A stretch of 64,000 nucleotides of DNA, taken from Planctomycetota bacterium (lineage in GTDB: Bacteria; Planctomycetota; Phycisphaerae; UBA1845). Under the pieces are notes generated by a model. It searched no databases, was not told where the DNA came from, and saw only the letters and a list, made by a program, of their open reading frames with translations. The DNA lies in contig JAKQDH010000206.1 of assembly GCA_029558835.1 (NCBI GenBank), positions 1 through 64,000 on the forward strand. Reading direction: 5' to 3'. How positions within the stretch are numbered: position 1 is the first letter of the stretch; each line of letters opens with the position of its first letter. Below are positions 40,520-50,024 of this stretch, piece after piece. The translations under genes and the position numbers were made by a program.

Positions 40520-43500
40520 TCACCGTCGTCGCAGGACAATCATCGCTTCCTGAAAGCTGACCGAACCGTCGCCGTCCGAGTCCGCCGCGGTGAAATCGGT
40601 GCGCTCGGCCATTGGCGATCTCGCGTACTCCTCCTTCGAGAGCCATCCGTTCCCATCGGCGTCGAGGCGATCGAATGCCTGTCGCAGGGGCCTGCCGCCG
40701 GGAGCATTCGGCGTGGCGGGTCGCTCCCCCTCGAGCTGATCGCCAAGCGGCCCGTCGAACCCGCGGCCGGACACCCCCGCGGCCTCGTTCACGAGCCGCC
40801 GGAAGCTTTTGTACGTCGGTGCGCGGTACCCCTGCGTCTGCACCATGAACACGCCGAACATCTTGTTCGTGCGGTCGATCCAGAACTGGGTGCCGTTGGC
40901 CCCACCCCAGGAGTAGCCGCCGCGCTCGTCCACCGCGCCGCCGAGGCCGTAGCGCTGGCCGGCGGCCTTGACGTGGTTCTGGAACATGAGGTCGACCGTC
41001 TCGGGTTTGAGGATGCGCAAGCCGTCGAGCTCGCCGCCGTTGAGGATCATTCGACAGAAGCGCGCGTAGTCCTCGGCGGTGCTCACCAGGCCGTGGCCGC
41101 CCATGAACAGCGACGGCTTCTCGGTGAGCGGGCGGTCACGCTCGGGCGCGGCGATGAGCGTGCCGGGCTGCGGCTGGCGGTAGCGCTGCGCGATCCGCGA
41201 CGCCTTCTCCCGCGGCACCCAGAAGTCCGTGTCGTGCATCTCGAGCGGCGTGAACAGCCGCTCGCGCAGAAGCTCGTCGAGCGGCTTTCCCGCGACGGCT
41301 TCGATGTAGCGACCGAGGATGTCGATGGAGACGCCGTAGTTGTACCCCGTGCCGGGATGGAACTTGAGCGGCTCCTTGGCGACCGCCTCGGAATACTCCT
41401 TGAGCGTGACGTTCTCGCCCCGGCTTGCGCGGAACGCGAGTTCGGCGGACGCGGTAGAACGCCGGCCCTGACCCGTCCCCGCCCCCCCTCGACCACCCGG
41501 CCCAGCATCGATCTGTCCGTAGTACAACCCGCTGCTGTGGCTCATGAGCATCCGCGGCGTGATCGGCGACTTCGCGGGCACGAGCTCGCCGTCCTCCAGC
41601 ACCATGGGCTCGGCCCACTCGGGCAAATGCTTGGAGATCGGCTCATCGAGTGTGAACTTCCCCTCGTCGAGCAGGGTGAGCGCGGCAACAGTGATCACCG
41701 GCTTGGTCATGCTCATGAGCCGGAATATCGCGTCCTTGGGCATGGGCGTGCCCGCTTCGATGTCCTGCTTGCCGAAGGCCTCGAAGTAGCCGCGGTGGCC
41801 GTCCTTGAAGACCAGATCGACGACGCCCGCGACTTCCTTGTTCGCCACCGCCTGTTGCATGGCGAGGTCGAGGCGATTGAGCACGTCCGGGTTCAGCCCG
41901 GAGGCTTTGGCGGCTTCGCCGTGAGGTCGGGGAGGGAGCTCGCGTTCGGCACCGTTGGCGCCCGGTGTGTTCGTGGGCGTTCGCGCGTGTCGCTGGAAGA
42001 ACTCCCACATCAGATCATTCGCCGAGATGTCCCTTGTCGAGTTGCCGAGCTGCTTGAGCGGCGGTTCGCGACCGGGCCATGTGTGGCCTCCGCCATTGAT
42101 CTGCACGAGGACGACCTCGGTGCCTGACCTTCCGCCGTTCCAGGTGGTGCGGGTGACGGTCATGCCGTCAGCAGCAGTGTCGGGGAGTTGCTCGATCATC
42201 GGAGGTTCGGCACAGCCATTGGCCTTGATCCACTGATCGAGCGAGTGGCGCACGGACAGGAAGACGGGTCGATCCCGCGCAAGTGGATGCCCGACGCCCT
42301 GGCCCCCTTCCATCGGAGCGCTCGCATCGGCGGTGCCATGAAAGTGCATCACGGCGACCGGGCGCGAAGGTGCGCACGTCTCAGTGCCCATCGGTCCGCC
42401 GACGGGCGCGATCGCGGCGATGCGGTCGGCGATCTCCGAAGCGACGCGGTACGCCATGATCGCGCCGTTGGACATGCCGGTGGCGTAGACGCGATTCGCA
42501 TCGACGTTGGCGACGCTCGCGAGGTCGTCGAGCAGAGCGCGAACGAAGCCGACATCGTCGATGTTGTTGTCCATCGCGTAGCCGCAGCAGTTGCCGCCGT
42601 TGAACGTAAGCAGGCGATTGGGCAGAAGACCCATGCCGTACGGATAGGTGACGATGAAGCCGGCCTCGTCGGCCTTGTCGTTGAGGCCACTGAGTGTGAC
42701 CATGCTCTCGGGGTTGCCGCCGCCGCCGTGAAACGCGACGACGACGGGCGTGGGGCGGGCGGGGTCGTAGCTGCGAGGGATGTAGATCAGCGAGCGACGG
42801 TCGAGGGCGCCGACCTTGATCGCGCGTGTGACGGCTTTGCCAGGCGCGAGCGATGGGTGTGACGGCGAGCCGGGCGCGGGAGTCAGCGGTGCGTTAAACG
42901 CCTCGCGATAGAACGCCCAGTTGTCATCGCCCATCGCTCGCAGCGCGCCCACGGGGTCGTGGGCCACGCCGGGGAGCACGGTCCACGTGTGCGGGATCTT
43001 GAGGGCGTTCAGGTGCTCATGAAAGAGACAACTGTCTTCGAAGGCCTCGTCTTTGTCGCCGATGACGACGCGGACCAGCGAGCCCTCGGCGATCGCCGCG
43101 GCGTTCTGCTCAGCCAGCGTGCGCGGGCTGACGCTGCGGAAGTACGCCTGATCGCCGCCGTAGACCTTGCTCAGCACTTCCGCCGCACGCTGTCGCCCCG
43201 CCCGCGGCGTCTGCACCAGTTCAGCCTGCATTGGCCCCGCGCCGACGATCGAGACGGCCCGAAACATCTCGGGGAACTTGAACCCCAGGCGGGCCGCGCC
43301 GTAGCCGCCCATGCTGAAGCCGTCGAGCAGGCGATCCTCGCGCGTGGCGATGGTGCGGTACGCCCCGTCGATGTGCGGCACCAGGTCCTTGACGATCACC
43401 GTCTCCAGCGGCGCGGTGCCGTCCTTCCAGTCCACATACATGCCTTCGACCAGTCCGTCGACGAACACCACCAGGCACGGCGGCGTCTTGCCGGCCTCGA

Positions 43501-43807
43501 TGGCCGCGTCGAAGTGCCGGGCGACCTGCGGGATGCCCGCGAGCCCGCCGCCCGAACCGTGTAGCCAATAGACCACGGGGAAGCGCCGCTGCGGATCGCG
43601 CTCATACGCCGCGGGCCTGTAGAGGTGGTAACTGACCTTGGCCTTGGCCGCCGCGCTGTCGAAGGTGTGGAAGGTCACGCGCGGGGCCTTGACCTGACGC
43701 GTCACCCACTCGGCGGCGGGCTGACGCGGCACGGTGGGGGATTCGTCCGGCTGCGCGGTCGCTACACCTGCTACTGACAACAGCACCGTGACAAAGTAGC
43801 AAAGCAC
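40520..43807 (-). CDS. Triple-hydrolase fusion: two alpha/beta esterases plus beta-lactamase-like domain and EF-hands
   Basis: 1095 residues. GTG start at 43807, chosen because AAGGAG lies eight bases upstream and a signal peptide (LCYFVTVLLSVAGVATAQ) follows at once; the longer open frame to 44065 lacks both. Domain 1 (about 40-310) is an esterase D-like alpha/beta hydrolase with nucleophile GFS165MGGY. Domain 2 (about 330-600) is a polyhydroxybutyrate-depolymerase/feruloyl-esterase-like hydrolase with GMS446NGA. Domain 3 (about 640-1020) is a serine beta-lactamase/esterase-like domain with S699-x-T-K702 and a YNYG motif. Two EF-hands close the protein (DADGNGWLSKEE, DSDGDGSVSFQEA). Acting on plant or microbial ester polymers in the periplasm is likely; specificity unknown. 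Confidence 0.88.
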   Translation of the reverse strand: MLCYFVTVLLSVAGVATAQPDESPTVPRQPAAEWVTRQVKAPRVTFHTFDSAAAKAKVSYHLYRPAAYERDPQRRFPVVYWLHGSGGGLAGIPQVARHFDAAIEAGKTPPCLVVFVDGLVEGMYVDWKDGTAPLETVIVKDLVPHIDGAYRTIATREDRLLDGFSMGGYGAARLGFKFPEMFRAVSIVGAGPMQAELVQTPRAGRQRAAEVLSKVYGGDQAYFRSVSPRTLAEQNAAAIAEGSLVRVVIGDKDEAFEDSCLFHEHLNALKIPHTWTVLPGVAHDPVGALRAMGDDNWAFYREAFNAPLTPAPGSPSHPSLAPGKAVTRAIKVGALDRRSLIYIPRSYDPARPTPVVVAFHGGGGNPESMVTLSGLNDKADEAGFIVTYPYGMGLLPNRLLTFNGGNCCGYAMDNNIDDVGFVRALLDDLASVANVDANRVYATGMSNGAIMAYRVASEIADRIAAIAPVGGPMGTETCAPSRPVAVMHFHGTADASAPMEGGQGVGHPLARDRPVFLSVRHSLDQWIKANGCAEPPMIEQLPDTAADGMTVTRTTWNGGRSGTEVVLVQINGGGHTWPGREPPLKQLGNSTRDISANDLMWEFFQRHARTPTNTPGANGAERELPPRPHGEAAKASGLNPDVLNRLDLAMQQAVANKEVAGVVDLVFKDGHRGYFEAFGKQDIEAGTPMPKDAIFRLMSMTKPVITVAALTLLDEGKFTLDEPISKHLPEWAEPMVLEDGELVPAKSPITPRMLMSHSSGLYYGQIDAGPGGRGGAGTGQGRRSTASAELAFRASRGENVTLKEYSEAVAKEPLKFHPGTGYNYGVSIDILGRYIEAVAGKPLDELLRERLFTPLEMHDTDFWVPREKASRIAQRYRQPQPGTLIAAPERDRPLTEKPSLFMGGHGLVSTAEDYARFCRMILNGGELDGLRILKPETVDLMFQNHVKAAGQRYGLGGAVDERGGYSWGGANGTQFWIDRTNKMFGVFMVQTQGYRAPTYKSFRRLVNEAAGVSGRGFDGPLGDQLEGERPATPNAPGGRPLRQAFDRLDADGNGWLSKEEYARSPMAERTDFTAADSDGDGSVSFQEAMIVLRRR

Positions 43808-44157
43808 TGCGTTCTCTCCTTGTGGACTCGCAAGCCTCGCACGATAGATCCACGCTGTGTCGTGCAAGAGCGTGCGTTCAACGCACGCCACGAGCAAGAC
43901 GGTGCCAAGGCTGTTTATGACGTGCACCAGCAACGTGGCCGCCTCCCAACAAGGACCGTTGAGCACCCGGAGCCATTCCAATGCCGGAAGGACCCGACCG
44001 GGGGCACCTCGCCGGCTGACCGACGACCCCTCCCAGGACCGCCCCCCACGCGCTGGGGCCCTCATGCCGGGTTGTGGCTGCAGCGAGCCCCGTGGCCGCC
44101 GTACAGGCGGCGCGCGGCGTACTCGCAGGGTGCCGCTGTCCGGTCGGGTCAGACATC

Positions 44158-44186
44158 TGGCAAAACGAACTACAAGTCCCTATATT
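44158..44186 (+). promoter_or_regulatory. Weak promoter candidate for the Spy/CpxP-like gene
   Basis: TATATT at 44181-44186 matches the -10 consensus at 5 of 6 bases and lies 17 bases after TGGCAA (44158-44163, only 3 of 6 for -35). The local AT-rich patch stands out in GC-rich surroundings. The leader to the ATG would be about 160 bases. Confidence 0.3.
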
Positions 44187-44245
44187 GCCAAGCGCTGAGG
44201 GGAGGGCGCCAACCCGGCGCATGGGGCCCCGAAACAAGCAGAATC

Positions 44246-44259
44246 TGCCGGCGCCGGCA
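44246..44259. promoter_or_regulatory. Perfect 14-base palindrome, possible operator
   Basis: TGCCGGCGCCGGCA is a perfect palindrome located between the promoter candidate and the start of the Spy/CpxP-like gene. In GC-rich DNA such palindromes also occur by chance. Confidence 0.25.
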
Positions 44260-44350
44260 ATGAACCTCGCTCTCCGGCGTTGACCTTGGCGGGCGGCAAG
44301 TACGCGGCCGCACTCCTGCTGTCACTCAACGAGCATCAGGGAGAACCACG

Positions 44351-45160
44351 ATGTGTCGGAACCGACTGCACAGCTTCATCACTTTCATGTTCGCCACAGC
44401 CGTACTTTCGGGCGCATCCGGGTGGGCCATCGCACCTCCGCCAGCCGTCGCGGACGACGGGGCAATGGGTGCCAGTACGCTCCGGCCCAAGGTCACAGAC
44501 GAGGAGCGCGGACAGCTGAAGCAGCTGCGCGAGCAACTGGACCAGGGGGAACTGACGCCGCAGGCGTTCGCCACCCAGGTGGACGAGCTTCTGGGGGATC
44601 GGTTCGCAGGACAGCGCCGCTGGGGCCGTGGGGTGTGGCGCGCCGCCGTGACGCGCGGGCTGTTTGCCCGCGTCGCTGACAGACTGCAGCTCACTGACGA
44701 ACAGCGCGTTGCGGCTCGCGACGCTTGGCAGGCGGCACGCCATCGGGCACGGGTGCTGGCGCTGGAGGGAATGGCCAGCATCCGATTGACGCTGACGACC
44801 GAACAGCGCGCTGAGTTCGACCGGCTTCGCGCGGAGCGGTTCGCCTCCCTGCGTCAGGAAGGCGATAGTGCCGGGACAGGGCTCGAGCGCCGCTGGGCAC
44901 CAGGGGCATGGCGACAGCGCGCACGGCAGTTCTTCGTCCGGGTGGCGGAGCACCTCCAGCTTACGGCGGAGCAGAAGGCGCAGATCCGGGAAGTACGCCA
45001 GGGGACCCAAGCGGGCTTCCGCGACTTGTGGCAGGATACCCGCACCCAATTCAAATCCCTGCTCACACTGGAACAAGCGCAAACTCTGGAGCAGCTTCGC
45101 GAGCAGTTCCGTGGCCGGGCCGCGGGTCGCGTCCGGCCGGATGGCGATCCGGCAGAATGA
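44351..45160 (+). CDS. Spy/CpxP-like periplasmic LTxxQ protein
   Basis: 269 residues, ATG preceded by GGGAG. Signal peptide (about 1-30, ending ASGWAIA). The mature protein is almost all helix and contains repeated LTxEQ motifs (LQLTDEQRVAARDAW, LTTEQRAEFDRL, LQLTAEQKAQIREV, LTLEQAQTLEQL), the hallmark of the Spy/CpxP family of periplasmic chaperones and envelope-stress proteins. It appears to be a tandem duplication of a roughly 110-residue unit. It stands alone, preceded by a possible promoter and followed by a decayed gene on the other strand. A chaperone or metal/stress-sensing role is inferred from the family. Confidence 0.8.
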   Translation: MCRNRLHSFITFMFATAVLSGASGWAIAPPPAVADDGAMGASTLRPKVTDEERGQLKQLREQLDQGELTPQAFATQVDELLGDRFAGQRRWGRGVWRAAVTRGLFARVADRLQLTDEQRVAARDAWQAARHRARVLALEGMASIRLTLTTEQRAEFDRLRAERFASLRQEGDSAGTGLERRWAPGAWRQRARQFFVRVAEHLQLTAEQKAQIREVRQGTQAGFRDLWQDTRTQFKSLLTLEQAQTLEQLREQFRGRAAGRVRPDGDPAE

Positions 45161-45184
45161 CGAAGAAGCCCAGGGAACATCTAA

Positions 45185-45480
45185 GCGGGCGGCGGGCGCG
45201 CACGAGGTCGATCGTGAGCAGCAGGCGCCGCAGGTCGTCCCCGTGCCGGTTGGCATTGGAGCAGGCCTTGGCGAACGGTCCGTAGATGCGTTCGTGGTCG
45301 ACCGTGCCGAACGCGCCCCAGTGGGGCCTCTCGTGCTCGCCGGTCGTTGACCGGATCGTGCGACGCGGCTGCTGGACCGGCAGCGCAATGAGGGGGCTCC
45401 ACTCCCGCCACGCGATCCAATGCTCGAGCTCCTGCTCGTCCAGGAGCTCGTCGCCGTCCCGTGAGCGCTCGAGAAAGGAC
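45185..45480 (-). pseudogene. Decayed copy C of the three-copy gene family
   Basis: On the minus strand the region encodes LLDEQELEHWIAWREWSPLI, WGAFGTVDHER, YGPFAKA and LLLTIDLVRARRP, clearly homologous to copies at 1-151 and 22960-23339. The C-terminal coiled-coil part present in copy B is missing; similarity ends about 25 bases from the stop of the Spy/CpxP-like gene. No start codon with a ribosome binding site is evident. I treat it as a truncated relic. Confidence 0.55.
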
Positions 45481-45574
45481 AGAGTGACTGCGGGTGGCCG
45501 CCAACTGCGGGCAACGTCCCGGCTTGACGGGCGGCCCGTTCGAGAGCAACAGCACGTCATTCATGCCGCTCGGC

Positions 45575-45994
45575 CTATGCGCCGGTAAACGCCGTCTGAA
45601 ACTCGGCGAAGTCGCGCAGGTCAACGTCGCCGTCATCGTCGAGGTCGTAGCAGTCGCAATCCGCTCCGAGGCCCTGACCTGGGCCCCCCAGGCAGTCGCT
45701 GAAGTCGGCGAAGTCGGCGAGGTCCACGTCCTGATCCCCGTCACAGTCACCCGGGAGCGTGGCCGCACGCATCACCGCCCAAAACCCACCCGTCAAGTCG
45801 AATTCCCCGCCGGTCATCACGACGACGTTCGCATCGGCTTGGCCGATGGTGCCGGACAGCTCATAGCTGCCGCCGGTCGTCCCCATGGCTCCGCCGCCGT
45901 CGACGGTGAACCAGTCAACTGTGAATTGTGCATTAGCTACTGTGGCCAAGGTCAGCAGCAGGCCAAACAAGGCCGCGCTTCTGTATCGAGTCAC
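45575..45994 (-). CDS. Small exported dockerin-type protein
   Basis: 139 residues from a GTG at 45994, preferred over an ATG 24 bases earlier because GGAGG lies 7 bases before it and the earlier start would overlap the upstream gene. Signal peptide ends TVANAQ. A short beta segment (GGSYELSGTIGQADA, GGEFDLTGGFW) typical of small planctomycete exported proteins is followed by two Ca-binding dockerin-like loops (DCDGDQDVDLADF, DLDDDGDVDLRDF). It is 13 bases downstream of the serine protease gene, so co-transcribed. Confidence 0.75.
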   Translation of the reverse strand: MTRYRSAALFGLLLTLATVANAQFTVDWFTVDGGGAMGTTGGSYELSGTIGQADANVVVMTGGEFDLTGGFWAVMRAATLPGDCDGDQDVDLADFADFSDCLGGPGQGLGADCDCYDLDDDGDVDLRDFAEFQTAFTGA

Positions 45995-46007
45995 GATTGC
46001 ACCTCCA

Positions 46008-47558
46008 TTACTCGCCAATCACGACCGTCCCACTGTGGGCTTGCACCGTCATGCCGCGCACGCCATCAAACGTCATGGGCGGATACGTGCCCCCGAAGAT
46101 GACGATGGTGCCGCCGCCCAGGACGCCGTAGTAGCCCTCCAGCAGGCTGTTCCACGGACAGGTGAGCGAGCCGTCCTCGTCCGCGGGGTCGCAGGGCGTA
46201 TTCCGCCAGACGTAAACCACGCTGCGCGCGGCCAGGTACTCCGACAGCCGGTCGAAGGCGTAGCACAAGGCGCCCTCGCCGGTGTCCTCGTCCGGGATGC
46301 ACTCGTCACTCTCGGAGCACGTGGCCACAGCGCGGATGAGGTGATCGCTCTGGGTGAACACCGGCGCGCCGGATGAGCCGCCGTCCTGCCCACCGTCGAG
46401 AAGCTCGAAGTCGTACGTGTCGTAGGCCGTACCGAAGCACTGCGAGATGTCCTCGATGCCCAGCAGCGTGCCCCACGAGTACGATTTGCGCATGCCGAGC
46501 GGGTGGTGAATCATGCTGGCCAGCGACGGATTTGGCGCCTCGCCAGAGCTCCACCCCGCCCAGGCGATATCGCCGGGGATCTCGGCAGCGTTGAGGCCCA
46601 GCAGGGTGCAGTCAGCGTCGCTGTCTGTGGTCAGGTGTGTCGACCAGTTCGTTCGCGGGACTGACCCGAGCGGCGGGACGGAGCCGTCGCACGTTTCGCT
46701 CTGGAACAACCAATAGACTTCGACCGTAGCGGCCACCTCATCGGAACTGACGCAATGGCCGGCCGTGAGGAAGAGCGGGTCGAAATCCGCAACTGTGCGC
46801 GTCACCATCGCTCCACTACAGACGTAACTTTCGCCGCCCTCGACGAAACGGATATGTGCCACCGCGGCCATTTCGGTCTCCCAGCCGGGATAGCAACTGG
46901 CGTCGAGCCGACAGCCGGAGCGCTCCAGCAGTTCACGCGGCATCGGGAAGTTCTGCAGGATCCCGGTGATCGTCAGGGCGGCGCGGGGTGATGCCGGATC
47001 AACGGCGGAGGGCAGGTAGTACTCGACGCGTACGCGCCGGCCGAATACGGTTGGCGCCCAGAACGGGAAGCCCGCGTGCGCATCGGCCGCCGTGAAGGGA
47101 CCGTAAGCCTCGCGCGCATCATCGGCGTTGTAGAGGATGAGCTCGGCGCCGAGCGGCGGGCGAAATGGTTCGAATCGTACGCGGAGCGACTCGGCGTTGG
47201 GCGAGGCGAGCTCGAGCGTCCAGAGCCTGCCGCCGTCCTTCAGTTGGGTCCACACGCCGTCGCACGCCGTGGCGAGCTGCTGGGGGAAAACACGGCCAAT
47301 GACCGGCGGGTTTTCCGTGTGGCGCACCGTATCGTCGGGCCCGAGCGCCGGCAGGACGGCCTGCCGCTCCAGCGGGAACGCCTCCGCCAAGTCGAGGCTC
47401 CGGGGAACGGGCACGGCGATATCGGCCCGCGGATACGGCGAGAGCACGCTGGCCGTGGCGACCTCTTCCGCCGAGGCCGAGACCGGCAGCATGGGTAGAA
47501 GCAATACCACGAGGAAGATCAGGTAGTCGTGATTTCGTTTTTGTAATGTGTTTAGCAT
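46008..47558 (-). CDS. Exported trypsin-like serine protease (lysyl-endopeptidase-like)
   Basis: 516 residues. Signal peptide (about 1-30). An N-terminal beta domain (60-205: LWTLELASPNAESLRVRF) like that of lysyl-endopeptidase-type secreted proteases precedes a chymotrypsin-fold domain with His268 in LTAGHC, Asp316 in DCTLLGL and Ser396 in GGSSGAP, giving a complete triad. Cys pairs around the active site suggest disulfides. The C terminus ends in a repeat-like beta segment. ATG start with GGAGGTG upstream. Middle gene of a three-gene operon of exported proteins. Confidence 0.9.
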   Translation of the reverse strand: MLNTLQKRNHDYLIFLVVLLLPMLPVSASAEEVATASVLSPYPRADIAVPVPRSLDLAEAFPLERQAVLPALGPDDTVRHTENPPVIGRVFPQQLATACDGVWTQLKDGGRLWTLELASPNAESLRVRFEPFRPPLGAELILYNADDAREAYGPFTAADAHAGFPFWAPTVFGRRVRVEYYLPSAVDPASPRAALTITGILQNFPMPRELLERSGCRLDASCYPGWETEMAAVAHIRFVEGGESYVCSGAMVTRTVADFDPLFLTAGHCVSSDEVAATVEVYWLFQSETCDGSVPPLGSVPRTNWSTHLTTDSDADCTLLGLNAAEIPGDIAWAGWSSGEAPNPSLASMIHHPLGMRKSYSWGTLLGIEDISQCFGTAYDTYDFELLDGGQDGGSSGAPVFTQSDHLIRAVATCSESDECIPDEDTGEGALCYAFDRLSEYLAARSVVYVWRNTPCDPADEDGSLTCPWNSLLEGYYGVLGGGTIVIFGGTYPPMTFDGVRGMTVQAHSGTVVIGE

Positions 47559-47586
47559 GGTCGCACCTCCGGTGGGTCTGAAGCCC

Positions 47587-49719
47587 TTATTGCAGACTCA
47601 CCAGGACGAGCACGAGGCCATCGCCCTCGGCGAGGCCCGTCATGGCTTTGCCGATTGTCGCACCGTGCGCCCGGTCGTGGTCGGTCACCTTCATCGCGCA
47701 GCCCGGAACATCGGACGTCGTGAGCAGATCGCCCGGCTGAATCGGGCCGTTCGAGCTTACGCAGCGGCACCAAACCCGGCCCGTCAACGCGACCGGGTGC
47801 TCGCCGTCGGCGACGGAATTCTCCTGTCCCATGACCATGCCTGGGTTGATGCCACCCGCGCCGCTGATTACGCCGGCGACCGTGCGGTCGTAGGCGCGGC
47901 TGCTGACGACGAGTCCGCCGGGGTTGGCAGAGTCAATGCAAACGACCGAGCCCGGCGCGGGCTTCCGCTCCGGTGCGGCCACGCGGAACTGCTCGGACAG
48001 GTCCGCGCCGCCGGTGATCTGGAGGATGGTGCAGATGGTCCGGCCGTCGGCGTTCACCTGGAACGGCCGGCTGGCGGTCTGCTCGTCGTAAGCGACGATG
48101 AACGGACCGGTGGTCTCTTCCCGCTGGAGCCAGAGAACTTCACCCGAGCCGTCGTTCTGAACGTGCATCGTGGCGGTGTTGCTGTTGTTCGTAATGTGCG
48201 CGGCGATACCCGCATTGGCCTGGTAGTTGTGGGCCTGAAGCGGGGCGTTCGCGGCGTTTTGCCCCACCCCGATGACATTGAGCGCGTGAGTGGTCGTCCC
48301 CAGTCCTCCGACGGTCACCGAGCCGCCACCGTTGTTGATGAAGAGCGTCGCCGGCACCCCATTGTTACGGGCCATGAGCTCATTGTCGTCCATGGCCAGA
48401 TTGAGGCTGGTCACCGGACCCACCACGACGTAGCCCCCAGAGCCGGGCCCCGCATCGGTCCCATTGTCCACGTGCAGGCGCACGTCCGGATCCGTCGTGC
48501 CCACGCCCACGTTGCCGCCGCCATTGACGAGCAGCACATCGTGATCGGAAGTGCCATTAATATCCATGCTTCCAACGATGAAACTCGACGATGAATCGAT
48601 GCTTGTGCCGTCGAAGGTCAGTCGGTCGAATTGCGTACCGAAAGAGTTGTAGCGCCTGGTCAGCTCCAGCACGTACGGCGACGCCGAGTCGTACGGCTTC
48701 GACACCTCCAGGTGCGAGGTAGGCGCGGAGGTCCCCACGCCCACGTAGCCGTCGCTGTAATAGACGCTGGAACCGTTGGCATCCCATAAGCACGCGCCCG
48801 CCCCTGCCGGCTGCCAGGACGCGAGGCCGGCGGCGTCCGACGTCAGCACGTAGCCGTTCTGCGCGCCCGTGGTAAGTTGGAACCCCGTCGTCTTGACCGT
48901 GCCGGCGACGTCCAGGCGTGTCGCGGGCGAGGTGGTGCCGATGCCGACGGAACCGTCCGTGCTCAGACACAGGTGGACGGGGTTGTCGCTGTAGTTTGCA
49001 TTCGCGCCGAATGAGAAACGCAGCTGCGAACCCGGAGTCGCGCCACTGGTCGTGCGATAGAGCGACCACTTGTCGACCAGGTCGCCGCCGCTGAGCTCGG
49101 CCAGGTGAAACGCTGACCCGTAATTTCCGCCGGGGCTGCTGAACAGGCCGAGCACGGCGTCGCCGTCCTCGAGAATCAAATCGTCGTTGTACAAGGCGAG
49201 CTCGTTCAACAACTGGTCAACGCCCACCAGGTGAAGGGGCGCGGCGGGATCGGCCTTGCCGATCCCCACGTTCCCGGCGTTCGTGGCGTAGATGTCGTCG
49301 CCGTTGGCGGCCCAGTAGCCCGCGCCGCTACCGGGGCTGTTCAGCGCGTACAGCGCATACGGCGTCGCACTCACCGGCTGCCGGGGCGTCAACGTCGTAT
49401 AGGACCCGCCGCCGGCCGGGTAGCGCGCCTGGATCTCGATCCAGCGGGCATTGCCGAAGAACGCGCCGCCGAAATCGAGCTCGACAGTGAACAGGCCGTT
49501 GACCACGTCCGTGCCGGCCAGGGTGTTCTGGCCCAGGAGAATTCCGCCCGTTGCCGCGCCATAAAGTCCGAAAATGAAGTCGACGTCACCGGTAACCGGG
49601 ACGCCGGCCTGCTTGAACTGCCCCTGGTACGTAAACGCCGTGCCCAGCGGCTCCAGGCCCCAGGCCGGCGTCGCGATCAGGCCGGCCACGATCATCAGAC
49701 CCGCAAATCGCCCGCTCAT
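47587..49719 (-). CDS. Exported tail-fibre-like surface protein of unknown function
   Basis: 710 residues from the ATG at 49719 (GGAGG six bases upstream; the frame stays open earlier without homology). Signal peptide 1-21. The N terminus (FTYQGQFKQAGVPVTGDVDF, RQPVSATPYAL) is the module common to planctomycete and Bacteroidetes exported proteins. Then repeated blocks of the form GNVGIGKADPAAPLHL, GSVGIGTTSPATRLDV and GNVGVGTTDPDVRLHV typical of tail-fibre-like beta-helices. The C terminus (GGADLSEQF, VAGVISGAGG, GPIQPGDLLTTS, GATIGKAM) is a recurrent domain of unknown role. Likely a cell-surface fibre. First gene of the operon with the serine protease. Confidence 0.75.
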   Translation of the reverse strand: MSGRFAGLMIVAGLIATPAWGLEPLGTAFTYQGQFKQAGVPVTGDVDFIFGLYGAATGGILLGQNTLAGTDVVNGLFTVELDFGGAFFGNARWIEIQARYPAGGGSYTTLTPRQPVSATPYALYALNSPGSGAGYWAANGDDIYATNAGNVGIGKADPAAPLHLVGVDQLLNELALYNDDLILEDGDAVLGLFSSPGGNYGSAFHLAELSGGDLVDKWSLYRTTSGATPGSQLRFSFGANANYSDNPVHLCLSTDGSVGIGTTSPATRLDVAGTVKTTGFQLTTGAQNGYVLTSDAAGLASWQPAGAGACLWDANGSSVYYSDGYVGVGTSAPTSHLEVSKPYDSASPYVLELTRRYNSFGTQFDRLTFDGTSIDSSSSFIVGSMDINGTSDHDVLLVNGGGNVGVGTTDPDVRLHVDNGTDAGPGSGGYVVVGPVTSLNLAMDDNELMARNNGVPATLFINNGGGSVTVGGLGTTTHALNVIGVGQNAANAPLQAHNYQANAGIAAHITNNSNTATMHVQNDGSGEVLWLQREETTGPFIVAYDEQTASRPFQVNADGRTICTILQITGGADLSEQFRVAAPERKPAPGSVVCIDSANPGGLVVSSRAYDRTVAGVISGAGGINPGMVMGQENSVADGEHPVALTGRVWCRCVSSNGPIQPGDLLTTSDVPGCAMKVTDHDRAHGATIGKAMTGLAEGDGLVLVLVSLQ

Positions 49720-50024
49720 GACAATCCTCCAAGTTGCTGCAATAGTCTTCTGCCCGCCCAACGCGCGGGCTGTCGTGTCAGCGCCCTGCCCGGGCTCCCC
49801 TCTCGGGGTTGCGCGCGGGCCCGCCGGGGACGGCTGCCAGGTTCCCGGCGGCCGCACCCGGTGTGGACGGGACCCTAAGCGTTGCAAACCACCGTCGAAC
49901 CGGTTATGATGGCGTTCACTCGGTCGGACCGGGTGAGCGCCGCCCAGGGTTCGCCTCGATCCCAGCCCACCATGACTCAGTTCGCAGGCGGATCGTGGTA
50001 CCCATCAGAAAAAGGGGGGATTTC
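49720..50024. other. Divergent intergenic region
   Basis: 305 bases between the surface-fibre gene and the second sigma gene. A near-consensus plus-strand promoter at 49882-49910 is annotated separately. I see no minus-strand promoter with confidence. Confidence 0.4.
49882..49910 (+). promoter_or_regulatory. Candidate sigma70-type promoter for the second sigma/kinase operon
   Basis: TTGCAA (49882-49887, 4 of 6) and TATGAT (49905-49910, 5 of 6) are exactly 17 bases apart, the optimal spacing. Transcription would start near 49917, about 110 bases before the sigma factor start codon. Confidence 0.58.

Larger units (their letters stand above)
43808..44350. other. Divergent intergenic region
   Basis: 543 bases between the triple-hydrolase gene and the Spy/CpxP-like gene. 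The upstream extension of the hydrolase frame (to 44065) shows no homology. It holds a plus-strand promoter candidate (44158-44186) and a palindrome (44246-44259); no RNA gene recognised. Confidence 0.45.

Noticed and set aside
43808-44065. N-terminal extension of the triple-hydrolase protein
   Set aside because: A GTG with AAGGAG and an immediate signal peptide at 43807 is a better start.
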